Source: Bostrychus sinensis | Lineage: Eukaryota; Chordata; Actinopteri; Gobiiformes; Eleotridae | Length of the DNA: 64,000 nucleotides | Direction: 5' to 3' | Assembly (NCBI GenBank): GCA_020698575.1 | Contig: CM036246.1 | Location: forward strand, 1,414,501-1,478,500 | Shown here: positions 11,027-21,569 of the stretch, in pieces | Numbering within the stretch: the first letter of the stretch is position 1 | How the letters are laid out: every line of letters begins with the position of its first letter | Notes under the pieces: model-generated | Told to the model about the DNA's origin: nothing | Seen by the model: only the letters and a program-made list of their open reading frames with translations | Database searches by the model: none | Position numbers and translations under genes: made by a program

Positions 11027-11042
11027 CCCACTTCTAACACCA
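11027..11042 (-). other. Primer-binding site of the second Gypsy element
   Basis: TGGTGTTAGAAGTGGG on the minus strand, beginning with the TGG expected opposite a tRNA CCA end, directly between a CA-ending LTR and gag. I do not assign the tRNA. Confidence 0.6.
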
Positions 11043-11240
11043 TGTCTTGTGTGGTGCGTTTATAAAGGAATCAGGAGGCGTCTCTATTGCAGAACAGCAC
11101 ATTTATTAACTGCAGGCTTAACCACATGTCCACTATCTCACAGGTAAGCGCATCCCGTTGTGCACAATGTAATGACGTCACTCACTACCATGGCCTGTAG
11201 GCTCATATCATACACATACTCACATACTCACCTCTCACTC
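11043..11240 (-). repeat. LTR of the second Gypsy element (outer edge uncertain)
   Basis: The inner border ends in CA at 11043, immediately before the primer-binding site. The minus-strand text contains AATAAA-like sequence (TTAATAAATG near 11105) and a short pre-gag stretch. The outer border is not fixed; a TG start near 11215-11240 is plausible. The partner LTR, expected at the low-coordinate side, is not seen because the element is truncated at 8769. Confidence 0.5.
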
Positions 11241-11242
11241 AG

Positions 11243-11510
11243 TTGTCATCATTAGAACCTGACACTGACACACCGACAGACTTGCAACCAGTTGACACAG
11301 ACCCTGAGAGAGACACTCCTGAAATGCTGACCCTGACTAACCCAGTGGTAAATGGGGAATGGGTAGTCATGACTCGGGTGGGGAGGGTCAGTAAAAAGGT
11401 CAACCGGCTTATTGAAACAATGTTTCGTAAGACTTTGAGTTTGAAGGGATTTGCAAGTTCTCTCAGTTGAAGGTCCCAGTCACTGTTGACATTATTCTGA
11501 AAGGCCTGAA
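11243..11510 (+). pseudogene. Possible C-terminal end of a Gypsy pol (plus strand)
   Basis: A 75-codon open stretch (11243-11470) with an acidic, Thr/Pro-rich start (EPDTDTPTDLQPVDTDPERD) and a basic GRVSKKVNRLIETMF end. This composition resembles the tail after the integrase of some fish Gypsy elements, so it could be the far end of the plus-strand Gypsy seen at 1-4784, with a LINE and a second Gypsy between. No catalytic motif is present, so the link is inference. Confidence 0.35.
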
Positions 11511-11689
11511 GTTTGTTTTGTATTTCTTTTATGAGACATGGTGCTCAAGTAACCCTCACGGTTTATGGATTTGATGTGTATTGGTAGCAAGGTTTTTGTA
11601 TGGTGTATAAGGCATCATATAATCTAGGAGGGACTAAGGCTTGAATAAGACACAACGCAGACATTTAGCAAGAGTGCCCCGGCTACACA

Positions 11690-12440
11690 AGGTTAGGTAT
11701 AAAATTTCCATAGTAGTTCAAACGTCCTAGAAAGGATCTGAGCTGGCTCACATTCTCAGGTAAAGGTGTTGTTCTGGACAGTGCTGTGTATAAGCCTTTT
11801 AGATCAATTACATTTTTTAATACTCAACAAATGGTTTCAAAAACTCACATTTCCTTTGCATTCTCTGAGACCGTACCCCTGCAGCCTTTGTAGAGTGGCA
11901 TCCAAAATGCGAAGGTGCTCTTCGTCATTAGCTCCTGTACAGAGAATGTTGTCTAAGTAGTACTGTACTCCTGGCAATCCACTGAGGATCTGATCCATTC
12001 CTCGCTGGAATAAAGCTGGAGCTGATGTGAAGGTAATCTTCGATACCTAAAAAGTCCTTTGTGTGTGTTTATTGTTAGTAACTGTCATGACTGTTCATCA
12101 ACACACATTTGCAGGTAAGTCTGATTGATGTCTATTGTGTTGAACTTTTCTCCTCCACTTAATCCAGGCAAGCAGATCTTCAATCAGAGGTAGTGCATAC
12201 TGCTCTGCACTTAGCACCGGATTTTCTGTTACTTTAAAGTCTCCTCATTTTCGTATCGCCCCGTCCTTTTTGGGTACTGATTTATTGACCCATTCACTAG
12301 TTATAACTGGTTCTAGAATATTTTTAACCAAAGAGTCTAGGTCAGCCTCAACCTTTGCTCATATAGCATACGATACAGCTCTGGTCCTTACCATTCATGT
12401 CATTAACCCAAAAGCACAACACTCCCCACTTGATATTATC
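11690..12440 (-). pseudogene. Ty3/Gypsy reverse transcriptase fragment, third element
   Basis: On the minus strand: RT entry (KVEADLDSLVKNILEPV, about 12365-12310), a basic PKKDGAIRK segment, motif B region (SAPALFQRGMDQIL, about 12030-11985), then GVQYYLDNILCTG at about 11975-11935, where the catalytic YxDD box reads YLDN, so the second catalytic Asp has become Asn. It continues with the EEHLRILDATLQRL segment and ends with LRSFLGRLNYYGNFIP near 11690-11750. Motif A is missing or scrambled around 12060-12180 and several stops occur. Different in sequence from the neighbouring Gypsy at 8770-11011. Confidence 0.75.
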
Positions 12441-12519
12441 ACATAATGTCAACACATTTAACATTTCAAGTGTTACTTGGCGTGAAAAAATATTCACTTT
12501 ATGAAAGAAGAATTATGGT

Positions 12520-13100
12520 CTCTGAAACAGGTCTCAGATAGACTTCAGCAGTCCCTTCTTTCACAATCCACACTTCAACCTTCTTTTCGCTGCTGGGAAA
12601 AGTCTTTACTACTAGTCCCATAGATTATTTGTTCCTATTGGTTTGGACATCCTTCAGTAAGACTCCACTGTTTTCCAAACAGCTGTCCTGAAGAAAGTTT
12701 CCATGAGGTGCAGACACTGCACTAGTCTTCTGTGTGAGTAACATTGCTTTGACTATTCAGTATCTAGCACCATGGACAGCTCCTTCTGTTATAATGTCCT
12801 TGATGAGCTGATTATGAGCTGAGTAATGTGGCAATGCGGCTGACAGATAAAATAATTAAAGGATGATTTTCCTTTTCTGTAAGATATGCAGAGGAGAGAC
12901 GCCCACCGACTTGTAGAAGATCCTTTTTGTCCACAATTGGCTTGAACTTCTTGACAGTGTCATATGTTGTATTAGTCTGCTTTCTTTCTTTAATGTCTTT
13001 GAATGTCTCTTTGAAAACTTGCTGGACTGTTACAATGTGAACTGTCTGTGAACTGTGTGACTGTGAACAATAACAACTTTGGCTTCTAAACATATCTCTT
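12520..13100 (-). pseudogene. BEL/Pao pol fragment with internal integrase deletion
   Basis: A 93-codon stretch (13093-12812) ends in KKDLLQVGGRLSSAYLTEKE and NHPLI, the LRVGGRL...HPLI signature that precedes the integrase of BEL/Pao elements. Downstream on the same strand (about 12810-12520) comes TEGAVHGARY-like sequence and then VEVWIVKEGTAEVYLRPVSE, which matches the C-terminal tail of BEL/Pao integrases. The catalytic integrase core (DDE) between them is absent, so the fragment is an internally deleted remnant. The family call rests on these two signatures. Confidence 0.7.
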
Positions 13101-13109
13101 TTGTAAGGC

Positions 13110-14850
13110 TCAACAGTTTTGGACCCAAAAATAGACTAAGACACAGGCTACAGGTAAGTAATTTATTCTAGAAGCAGGTAGCAACCTGTAGGTTAACACT
13201 ACATGTTCACAGTATTATGCTTTCTAACAATTACAGTTTCTATTTAAGTGTTATTTAAGTGCTTCATAACACATTATGAACATTTGCTTTCATCTGTTGC
13301 AAGTAACAATTCAGCAAAACTGCCACCAACAGCCATCCAGGCCAATATGGCCTCTAATGACGTAAACCAATGCAAGCTAATGGTGAGTGACAGTGCCTGC
13401 AGTTTCCATGTCAACAGTGTTTGGCCCATTCCTTTTTACTGATTATCAGATTCAACTTAAAACTAGAAGCTGGGGTGATTAATTGATTGATTAAACATTG
13501 GCATAAATTGTGGCCCGGTCCTCCCCCCGACAAATTTTTAATTTTTAATTTTCTGTATTCTGATGCATTTTAGATGGCTACCAGGTCAAAGTGAACTGTG
13601 GGTACAATTAATGGCTTTATTTCTTTCCAAAAAACAAGATAAAACATTTTATTATTATAACAACTATTGGGTACATTTTGTAACGACGTCAGGACGAAAC
13701 AGCAGTTGTAAATATAAACCTCAACAGTGACTGGCCATGCCCAGTTCCGGAAGTAAAATTCCCATTCATTTTTCCCATTGACTTTTAGAAAAATTCCTTT
13801 ATTAAAACTTCAATGCCTCAAGGACGGCTAATCAGCTACATGCTAACTCATGGCCATAAAACAATTAACTTCACTATAAACACATATCTGAAAACTTGTC
13901 AAAAGGAAAAGTTACAAACATATTTTGCTGAATTTTAAAGTTGTTGTTAATCTTTTTGATAAAAACTGATTGCGGTTGATTGTGTTATCATCATGAGTTA
14001 CCACATAGTCTTAGTCTTTACCAAGCTTTTAAACTCTTAATATACACATTTTTCGAAAAGTCTTTGGGAAAAATTTATGGGAAACTTACTTCTGGCACCA
14101 GCTGGGACTTCTGGCACCAGAGAGGAGTCCTTTTGGGACCAAAGGATTTAGTCAGTGGTTTCTATGAATGTTTAGTTCCAAAGCTGCGCTTAACAGAGAA
14201 GTGTGCTTGGTGACTGTTAGAGACAGAGGACAAAATGAACAATGCAGTGGCGCATATTAACTTTTTTTTCTGAAAACATGATTGCAAGTGTAGTTTTAAG
14301 CCATGTATAGACAGATGTGGGCTATCACTTAATAACTAGTGATACTCTCCTTAACTCCAATCTTGTACTGTTAGCTGACCTCCTTTCACTGTCTCAACTG
14401 TCTCATGTATGCATTTGTAAAGCCCTTAGTAGCCCCACCTCTCAAGCAGCAGAGAGAAGCTGGTGTTCTCTGGAATAGTGTTACCCAATGTGCCTGTCAT
14501 ACTTTAACCAGAGGAGTAGGCATGCAGATATCAGTGTAGTGCAGAATGGTGGTACACTGGCACGAAACAACAGTATGACAAGCAGCTTTTTGTGTACTTT
14601 TAAAGAAACAAATCATACCGGGATATTTTGTTGTCAAAATGCATACCTGGTATGCCAAATGCGTACATCTCTGTTCTACTTTTTGACTAAGTTATGAAGA
14701 CTATCAACACTATATCTCCTCGAGTTGCAGCATTCATTTGCTTTCCCCAGCTCCTCCACGGTTAATGCTTCATCAATTTCAGTGTGTGGCTATGTCATTT
14801 TGTTGAAATAAACACTTTAAAAATATACAACACTAATACTAAACCGTCTT
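13110..14850. other. No recognised gene
   Basis: AT-rich sequence with only short open stretches (the longest about 77 codons at 13980-14213) and no protein motif. The section 13680-13960 has the look of an old dispersed repeat, but ends and target duplications were not found. Confidence 0.5.
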
Positions 14851-14854
14851 CAGA

Positions 14855-14985
14855 GATTTATGGCTGTAGTGAAAGAGGACATAAAGTTAGCAGGTATAAC
14901 AAAAAAAAAGAGGACGATAAAAGCAGATAATTTGCTGCAGTTAGTGGGGACCCCTGTGGGGAACAGACAAAAGAAGAAGAAAACA
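14855..14985 (+). pseudogene. Possible LINE ORF2 C-terminal tail
   Basis: The plus strand reads FMAVVKEDIKLAGI followed by a decayed QLVGTPVGN-type stretch and a GAA/AAC-rich tail (about 14966-14990). A VKEDM(K)LAGV...RCGDP end is typical of the last residues of some fish non-LTR ORF2 proteins. Only about 30 residues, no catalytic motif. Confidence 0.35.
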
Positions 14986-15504
14986 ACAACCTTTGTTAAT
15001 TAAACATATTTATAGTACATCAAAGTACCTTCAAATGCTCCATTTTCCTTAGAAAATGTAGATAGAGATGAAAAAAACTAATGCCATGGTCCTCCAAGAT
15101 CTTCTGCAGCTTCCTTGTTTTGTCTATTCTTTCAGTGAATGTATGTCTATTAAACTGATGATGTAGATGGGTCTGCATCCTTCTGAGATGAACTTTTCAC
15201 TGTGTGCTTTAATAACTCCTGTAATTTCATCTTTGCTTAGTTTTTCAAACCTTGAAACAGAAATCATATTCATAACACACATTTTGAACTGTGGAAACTG
15301 TCAGTGTGAGTTTATGCATATACCTTGAATCCTGAGAGGAGTGCTTCGACTGTGTCTAATGGCCCCCTCAATAGCTTCATCTTTTTCAGCATCACCAGGA
15401 CTATACATTTAAAATAAAATCCATCCATTTTCTTCAGAATAGCACTATATTATTACATGAAGACTAAACGAACCTATTAAACCTATATACTTGAATAATG
15501 CAGG

Positions 15505-16510
15505 AGTTCTCCTCCTACCTGGAGAGATACGACTATTGGCTGAATTCCTCTCTCCAGTAACCTAGCCCAAACCTTTCCGGGGAGGCTGAGGAGTGTGATC
15601 CCCTATTTGGAACACAACTCATCATTGAACCCTTCAATCCCCCTTCCTGAAGGGAGGGACCACTACCCCAGTCTGCCAGTCCAGAGACACTGTTCTCAAC
15701 CACCATGCGATGCTGCAGAGACGTGTCAACCAAGACAGCCCCACAAGATTCAGAGGCTTGAGGTACTCAGGGCAAAGCTTATCCACTCCCGGAGTCCTGC
15801 CACTGAGGAGTTTTTTGACCAACTTAATGACTTCTGCCTGGATAATATACAAATCCACATCTGAATCCCCAGCCTCTGCTTCCTCAGTGGAAGGCACATT
15901 GGTGGGATTAAGGAGATTCTCAAAGTATTCTTTCCACTGCCCATCAACATCCACAGTCGAGGTCATCAGCTCCCCAACTCCACTGTAAACAGTGTTGGTG
16001 AAGCACTGCTTCCCCCTCCTGAGATGCCAAACAGTTTGCCAGAATTTCTTCTAGGCCGACCAATAGTCTTCCTCCATGGCCTCCCTGAACTCTTCCTAGA
16101 TCAGAGTTTTTGCCTCCACAACCACTCGGGCTGCTGCATACTTGGCCTACCAGTACCTGTCAGCTGCCTCAGGAGTCCCACAAGCCAGTCAGGCTTGATA
16201 GGACTTCTTCTTCAGCCTGACAGCATCCCTTACTTCCAGTTTCCACCACCAACAGCCACGTCGACAATGGAGGTGGAGAACATGGTCCACTCTGAATCAA
16301 TATCTCCATCCTCCCTGTGGTTAAAGCTCTCCTGGAGGTTTGAGTTGAAGACCCCTCTGACACAGGGTTCAGCCAGATGCTACTAGAAGTCCCTCACAAT
16401 ACATTTGGGTCTGCCAAGTCTGTCCGGCCTTTTCTTCCACCAGTGGATCCAATTCACTACCAGATGCTGATCAGTCCAGCACTTCTGAACTGCCCTTCTC
16501 TTCACACAAG
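15505..16510 (-). pseudogene. I/Nimb-type LINE ORF2 fragment
   Basis: On the minus strand from about 16510: a decayed linker after the endonuclease (SNLQESFNHREDGDIDSEWTM), then QWKEYFENLLNPTNVPSTEE at about 15942-15883, the RT start motif GRTPGVDKLCPEYLKPL near 15800-15745, GLSWLTRLC, LDWQTGVVVPPF, and after a frameshift ITLLSLPGKVWARLLERGIQ to about 15520. These are RT motifs 0-2 of I-clade (Nimb-like) elements. Motif A and everything 3' are missing. Frameshifts and stops are frequent. Confidence 0.7.
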
Positions 16511-16737
16511 TATCCTAGACACACAGCTAAAAGTCATGTTAAAATAACATGTTAAATATAATAACCTGTGTATCAAAACTCAATACATATATATTCGTAC
16601 ATGAAATCTGCAAAATTAACTGTAGCTTAATTTTGCCTTTGCTGTCTTTGTAATTCCATGCCATTATAACCAGGTGAAAATATGTGTTAATTGTGCAGTA
16701 ACCAGGTGAGTCCAGTGGCGGGCGCACGTCTTTTCTT

Positions 16738-17278
16738 CAGTCATTACAAATGTGGCATGAAGAAAGCTTGTGTCCATGCATTTTTTCTCATAAATATCCC
16801 CTTATCAGGTATGCTATTATAATAACGACATTAAATGTACCTTTTAGCTTAACTATAAAGTTAATATGTCTGTGAAATTGTATATAAGGTTGTAATCCAT
16901 TTTCTAATGTTAAGACTGGTTGTCTATTGTAAAGTGTGAGCTCTGCTAGCATTAGCTCAGTTAGTATCGTGCTGCTACAGTGCTGAGTAGATGAGGCCAT
17001 AGTCAGAAGCACGTATTTGCACTAACATTATTTCATACAGGTTATTAATATACATATAAATTCATATGATTCATACATTTTTGTCTTTTATTTGAAGCTG
17101 TTTAAGCTGAAATCTTTATAAAAGTATTATGGTTTCTGTACCTATTTGAAGCATTATACATAAAGAAGTTGTACTTGTATCAGTGTTTGTTATTTCAGTC
17201 ATTATAAACGTGGCATGAAGAAAGCTTGTGTCTGTGCATTTTCTTTCTCATAAATATCCTCTTTTCAGGGCTTTTACA
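16738..17278 (+). repeat. LTR-like segment with a duplicated ~73-bp end
   Basis: About 73 bp at 16738-16810 recurs at 17198-17270 with roughly 90 percent identity (both contain GTGGCATGAAGAAAGCTTGTG and CTCATAAATATCC). The second copy ends CTTTTACA at 17278, just before a primer-binding-like site. This could be two LTR ends in tandem, or an LTR with an internal duplication. Confidence 0.5.
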
Positions 17279-17280
17279 TT

Positions 17281-17298
17281 TGGAGGCACCGCTGGGAT
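17281..17298 (+). other. Primer-binding-site-like sequence of a Gypsy-type element
   Basis: TGGAGGCACCGCTGGGAT starts with TGG two bases after a CA-ending LTR-like segment. The position and sequence style match LTR retrotransposon leaders. The tRNA is not assigned. Confidence 0.55.
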
Positions 17299-17420
17299 AA
17301 TTGTGTGACCGTGTGGCTCCCCAGCACAGCAGAAAGCACTGCACGTCAGTCATCCCATAAACCAACCCAGGTGACAGAGACAACAGCTACAGTAAATGCA
17401 GAGACGAAGTCAAGGAAAGT

Positions 17421-17919
17421 GTGCATCCTGAGGTGAAGAGTGGTGAAGAGTGTCAACTAGAAAGCGACAAAATCCAAACTGTTACAGCTAACTGTCACTC
17501 ACCTGCCAAGATGAATCCAGAGATTGAAGATCTGCAGTTTGAGATTAAAGGTGCTCTTTACCAACTTACAACAAATGAGTTAATACAAATAAGTGACTCT
17601 CTAAACATATCAGGCACAAACAAAGAAAATATAATTGGAAAAACATGGAATGCTATTGCAGCCAACATCATCAAGCACAGTGAACATACCAACCCAGAGG
17701 CTGGATTGAGCAGAGCAGGACACAGCAGCATAAGTGGAACAACTGCTGGATGGATCAGAGAAGGGCATAGCACCAGACATGGAACAGTCGCTGGGTGGAG
17801 CAGAGCAGGAGGTCACAGCAGCAGAGGAGGAACAGTCGCTGGGTGGAGCAGAGCAGGAGGTCACAGCAGCAGAAGTGGAACAACAGCTGAGTGGATTTGA
17901 CATGGGAGCAGATGCTTAG
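17421..17919 (+). pseudogene. Gag-like ORF of an LTR retrotransposon
   Basis: An open stretch of 159 codons (17421-17900); a likely start is the ATG at 17511, giving MNPEIEDLQFEIKGALYQLT. The first 60 residues form a helical, SAP-like segment typical of the N-terminus of some fish Gypsy gags (LTTNELIQISDSLNISG). After about 17700 the sequence is a tandem repeat. An overlapping frame (17734-17919) reads the same repeat as an acidic protein (EQSLGGAEQEVTAAEE units), which looks more protein-like than the Ser/Gly/Arg-rich main frame, so a frameshift near 17700 is likely. The ORF ends abruptly where a minus-strand LINE begins; capsid and zinc knuckle are missing. Confidence 0.5.
17710..17890. repeat. 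46-48-bp tandem repeat inside the gag-like ORF
   Basis: About 3.7 units; the last two full units share GAGGTCACAGCAGCAGA and GAACAGTCGCTGGGTGGAG almost unchanged. One unit encodes 16 residues. All three frames on both strands stay open for 60 or more codons in parts of it. Confidence 0.85.
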
Positions 17920-17929
17920 TCAAACCTGC

Positions 17930-19060
17930 TGTAGAAGCAGTTAAACTTGTTGGCCATGTCAGTGTCACCAGGTGTCACACTTCCCTTCTCCTTGTAGCCA
18001 GTAATGGCTCTCATGCCCTTCCACACTTCTTTAGTACTGTTGTGCTGTAGTTTCCTTTCCAGCTTTTTCCTTATAGTCCCGCCTGGCCTGCTTTATGCTC
18101 CTTTTCAGGTTATGTTGCACTGCCCTGACCCTGTCCAGGTCGCCAGCCTTAAAAGCCTCCTTTTTTGAATTCAGGAGACTTTTAATGTTGTTTGTAAACC
18201 ATTGCTTATTTGGAAAACAGCAAACAGTTTTAACAGGTACCACAACATATTTACAGAAATTGATATACTGAGTGACACTATCCACTACCCCATCCAAGTC
18301 ATTTTCAGAATCCTCCAGAAGCGTATTCCAGTCAGTAGACTGAAAGCAGTTCCTCAGAGCTTTGTTGGCCTCTGGAGTCCACTTTCTGAATGATCTGCTG
18401 GTTGTAGGCAGTCTCATCACACTAGTTCTGTACAGTGATCTGAGGTGGATCAAATTGTGGTCAGACTTTCCCAGAGGGGGCATGGCCAATACATTGTACA
18501 CTTGTTTGACATTCACAAAACAAATGTCTAGTGTATTGTTATGTCTTGTGGGACAGTTTACATACTGAGTAAAGCCTGCTAAATGAGAGCTACCGTCTAC
18601 AATCCTCTGATATGACAATAAGTGCAAATGTATGTTGGAACTGGATTCTCACAACCTTTCCTGAATGATGTCACACAAGACTGTAGGCTCTGCTTGCAGT
18701 GGAATGTAAACAACAATGGCGGCGATGTGGGAAAACTTCAAGTTCACATCCCGACAACACCTCGTACCTTTTACAGTTATGTGATTGGAAAGGCACCATT
18801 TATTATTTGCAAACCACCAGCTTTAGCTTTACCACACTTTTTCATGTCTCTGTCCGCTTGCACCATTGTAAAGCCAGGTATGTCGACACAAGAGTCACAG
18901 ATGCTAGTTAATCGAGTCTCTGTAAAACAATACAGGCTGCACTCACGATAGATCCTCATCCTCAGTCATTTTTCACCAGGGCCTCCAGCTCCTCACATTT
19001 ATTAGGAAGAGAATTTATATTCCCCATGATTATCAATGGAAAAACAGCTTGCATCTCCAT
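17930..19060 (-). pseudogene. Rex1/L2-like LINE endonuclease region
   Basis: On the minus strand: IIMGNINSLPNKCEELEALV (APE motif with the active-site Asn, about 19035-18975), CFTETRLTS with the catalytic Glu (about 18935-18905), GFTMVQADRD, then at 18627-18031 a 198-codon open stretch holding LDICFVNV and PLGKSDHNLI (the C-terminal Asp-His of APE nucleases) and a basic linker. A frameshift or short deletion occurs near 18640-18770, and the protein ends at about 17925 (ANKFNCFYSRFD) at the gag-like ORF. This nuclease nicks target DNA for reverse transcription. The RT half is missing on this strand. Confidence 0.75.
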
Positions 19061-19414
19061 CTCCTGGCCTTTAGCTTTGCTCAAGCATGGACACCACGAA
19101 AGGGCTTTTTAAGATCAGGTGTAATGGGATGTTTGATCCCGCTCTGTTTCCCTCGCAGACAAAGAAGCTCGTTCTGCAAATACTTTAGAAAACATGTACC
19201 GCACCTCAAATAGACATTAAACACACATTTACCTAGCACAAACACAAGAACTACATGGGCTTGCTGCCACTGCGGTTGGCGCATGCACAAGAGATTTCCT
19301 AAAGAACACTATAGAAAACTTACTATAGAGTAAGAGGTACCCAGTTTTATGGCTAAAACTATTCAGAAATTCAAAGAACCTCAAGCTCTGACCAGTATTT
19401 TGTGAAAGCAATCA

Positions 19415-19590
19415 AATTCTATTTAGTTCAATTCAGTTTTATTTGTATAGCCCAGTATCACAACAAAAGTCCCCTCAAAGGGCTTCACAAACACTTAATC
19501 AAACATAAACACACAATCAGACTTAACACACAATCAACACAAACAATAACTAGCAAGGGACGCAAGGGAAAAGGAGTCCTTAGAAAGGAG
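19415..19590 (-). mobile_element. LINE 3'-tail fragment (TTTATTTGTATAG type)
   Basis: Plus-strand text TTCAATTCAGTTTTATTTGT, then ATAGCCCAGTATCACAACAA and a CCTCAAAGGGCTTCACA segment, is the complement of the 3' end of many fish LINE/SINE elements. A similar text occurs at 35925-36000. About 175 bp, 5'-truncated. Confidence 0.6.
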
Positions 19591-19594
19591 CTTT

Positions 19595-21172
19595 AGTTGC
19601 ATGGACAATAAAAAACTTTGGGACTCAGTGAAAAAGATCACATACATGAATATGGACAAACAAAATTTGAGCACCATGAACGACGAGGAATGTGCTAATA
19701 ATCTAAACAATTTCTTTTTAAGATTTGATACACAGAATAATTGTGACTTTGCCACTGTTGCTAACACCAACTCTCAAAATGACACTTACAGCTTTAAAAT
19801 TGACAAACAGTGTGTTCAAGCCATCTTTGGCAGAGTCTCAATAAAGAAAGCTGCTGGTCCGGATGGCCTGTCAGCCTTCTTATTGAAAAACTGTGCTGAG
19901 GAGCTAGCTGAGGCCTGGTGCCCAATATTTCAGCTGTCTATTAAGAGCGGTTCTGTTCCACAGTCCTGGAAAAGGTCAACGATAATACCTATTCCAAAGA
20001 CTTCTTGCCCAGCCTCAAATAAAGACTATAGGCCCATGGCCTTGACAAGCATTGTCATGAAATGTTTTGAGAAAATAATGGTGAATAGACTCAAATCTGA
20101 AGTCTCAGCTTTTCTTGATCCCTTGCAATTCGCTTATAGACAAGGGTTTAGCACTACAGATGCTATTATCAGCATGTCACATATGAACTGTAAATATTTA
20201 GAGAATGCAGACAGTTATGCGTGTGTCTTATTTGCTGACTTTAGCTCTGATTTTGATACAGTTCATCCTCATCTACTTGTACAAAAACTCATGGACTCTT
20301 GTCTTGTAAAGTGGCTCTATTCCTTTTTAACAAATAGGTCACAACAAGTAAAGGTAAACAGTACTCTGCCTAAAGTAAAAACTTGCAGCACAGGGGTGCC
20401 ACAAGGAGACGTAAGCTCTCCTATCCTGTTTACCTTATACACCAATGAATGCAGAAACAGTCTGCCAAATAACAAAATTTTAAAATTTTCAGATGACACC
20501 ATCATTCTGAGTTTACTGAGAGTTGGTGACTCTCCAGCCACATATTTTAATGAAATTGACTCCTTTCAGTCCTGGTGCTCATAGCACCATCTGACTCTTA
20601 ATGTGGTAAAAACCAAAGAGATGGTCTTTGACCCCAGAGGACTGCTGCCCCATGGCCCTGTAATCATTGGAGGCAGGGAGATGGAACAGGTGGAATCTTT
20701 CAAATATCTGGGAGTCTATGTGGACAATCTTTTGAAATGGAATGTGCATGTTGATTCCTTATGCTGTAAGCTGTCTCAGAGGCTTCACTTTTTAAGACGA
20801 CTCAGACTGTTTGGTGTGAGCATAAAGATCATGACTCATTTTTATAATGCAGTGCTTGAGAGCCTGATCAGATACAGCACGGTTGCCTGGTTTGGGTCAC
20901 TTACTGTTCAGTACAAAACCAAAATTGAAAAACTCGTCAAAAATGCAATGAAAGTCATTGGAAGGAAAGAGTACCCATCCTTACAAGAAATTTTTGAGAC
21001 TTCTGTCATGAGACAGGCCGGAAGAACCATAAATGAACCTTCTCACTTACTGCATGGGGAATATGAAATTTTACCTTCAGGGCGGCGCTATCGTGCAGTC
21101 AAATACAAAAGCAATCGATATAAATTATCTTTTATTCCCATACCTGTTGCCCTACTAAACACACCTTCCTAA
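19595..21172 (+). pseudogene. Rex1/L2-like LINE reverse transcriptase, nearly open
   Basis: The longest coding remnant on this strand: 327 codons (19601-20584), an in-frame TAG at 20582-20584, then 189 codons to a TAA at 21170-21172. The RT domain shows AAGPDGLSAFLL (motif 0/1), VPQSWKRSTIIPIPK, QFAYRQGFSTTDA (motif 2a), FADFSSDFDTVHP (motif A, catalytic Asp kept), GVPQGDVSSPILF (motif B), KFSDDTIILSLL (motif C, both Asp kept) and a C-terminal YLGVYVDNLLKW segment, ending LLPSGRRYRAV...LNTPS. The N-terminal endonuclease is absent: the element is 5'-truncated at about 19595. With one stop as the main visible lesion, this is among the younger insertions in the window. Confidence 0.85.
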
Positions 21173-21566
21173 CATCAGCAGGAGCCACTTTATTTTCTTA
21201 ATGGTGGCTTTTATCCTATTTTTATTGTGTTTTACTTATAACTGGAAAAAGGTCTATTTATTTTTCCTGTGATTTTATCCTTAAATCTTTTTACTTGTGT
21301 AGCTATTGTACATTACTTTTTTGTCACCTGTATTTTATTTGGAGTATTGTACCGATCAGCTCTGTACTAAGGAAGTGCAAGATAGCTATGGTATAGCCAG
21401 ATTTCTGTGTATGAAAAAGTGCATTTGAGCTGATTGACTGTTGTCTGGTTGTTGTGATGATTGTGATTGTATGTAATCTGCAGCTGCGGGCAGCACTGTG
21501 AGCCCAAGACAAATTTCCCTCTGGGGCAATAAAGTTGAATTGAACTGAACTGAATTGAACTGAACT
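21173..21566 (+). mobile_element. 3' UTR and tail of the plus-strand LINE
   Basis: A non-coding stretch following the ORF stop, ending in AATAAAGTTGAATTGAACTG and repeats of TGAACTGAAT (about 21528-21562). Short tandem tails of this kind are usual at the 3' end of Rex1/L2-group LINEs. Confidence 0.7.
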
Positions 21567-21569
21567 ACA

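Noticed and set aside
17930..21172. A single LINE with 5' inversion (twin priming): endonuclease on minus, RT on plus
   Set aside because: The minus part ends in ANKFNCFYSRFD and the plus part contains the homologous NNLNNFFLRFD, so the two overlap in the protein by about 40 residues and differ in sequence. They are better read as two separate insertions.
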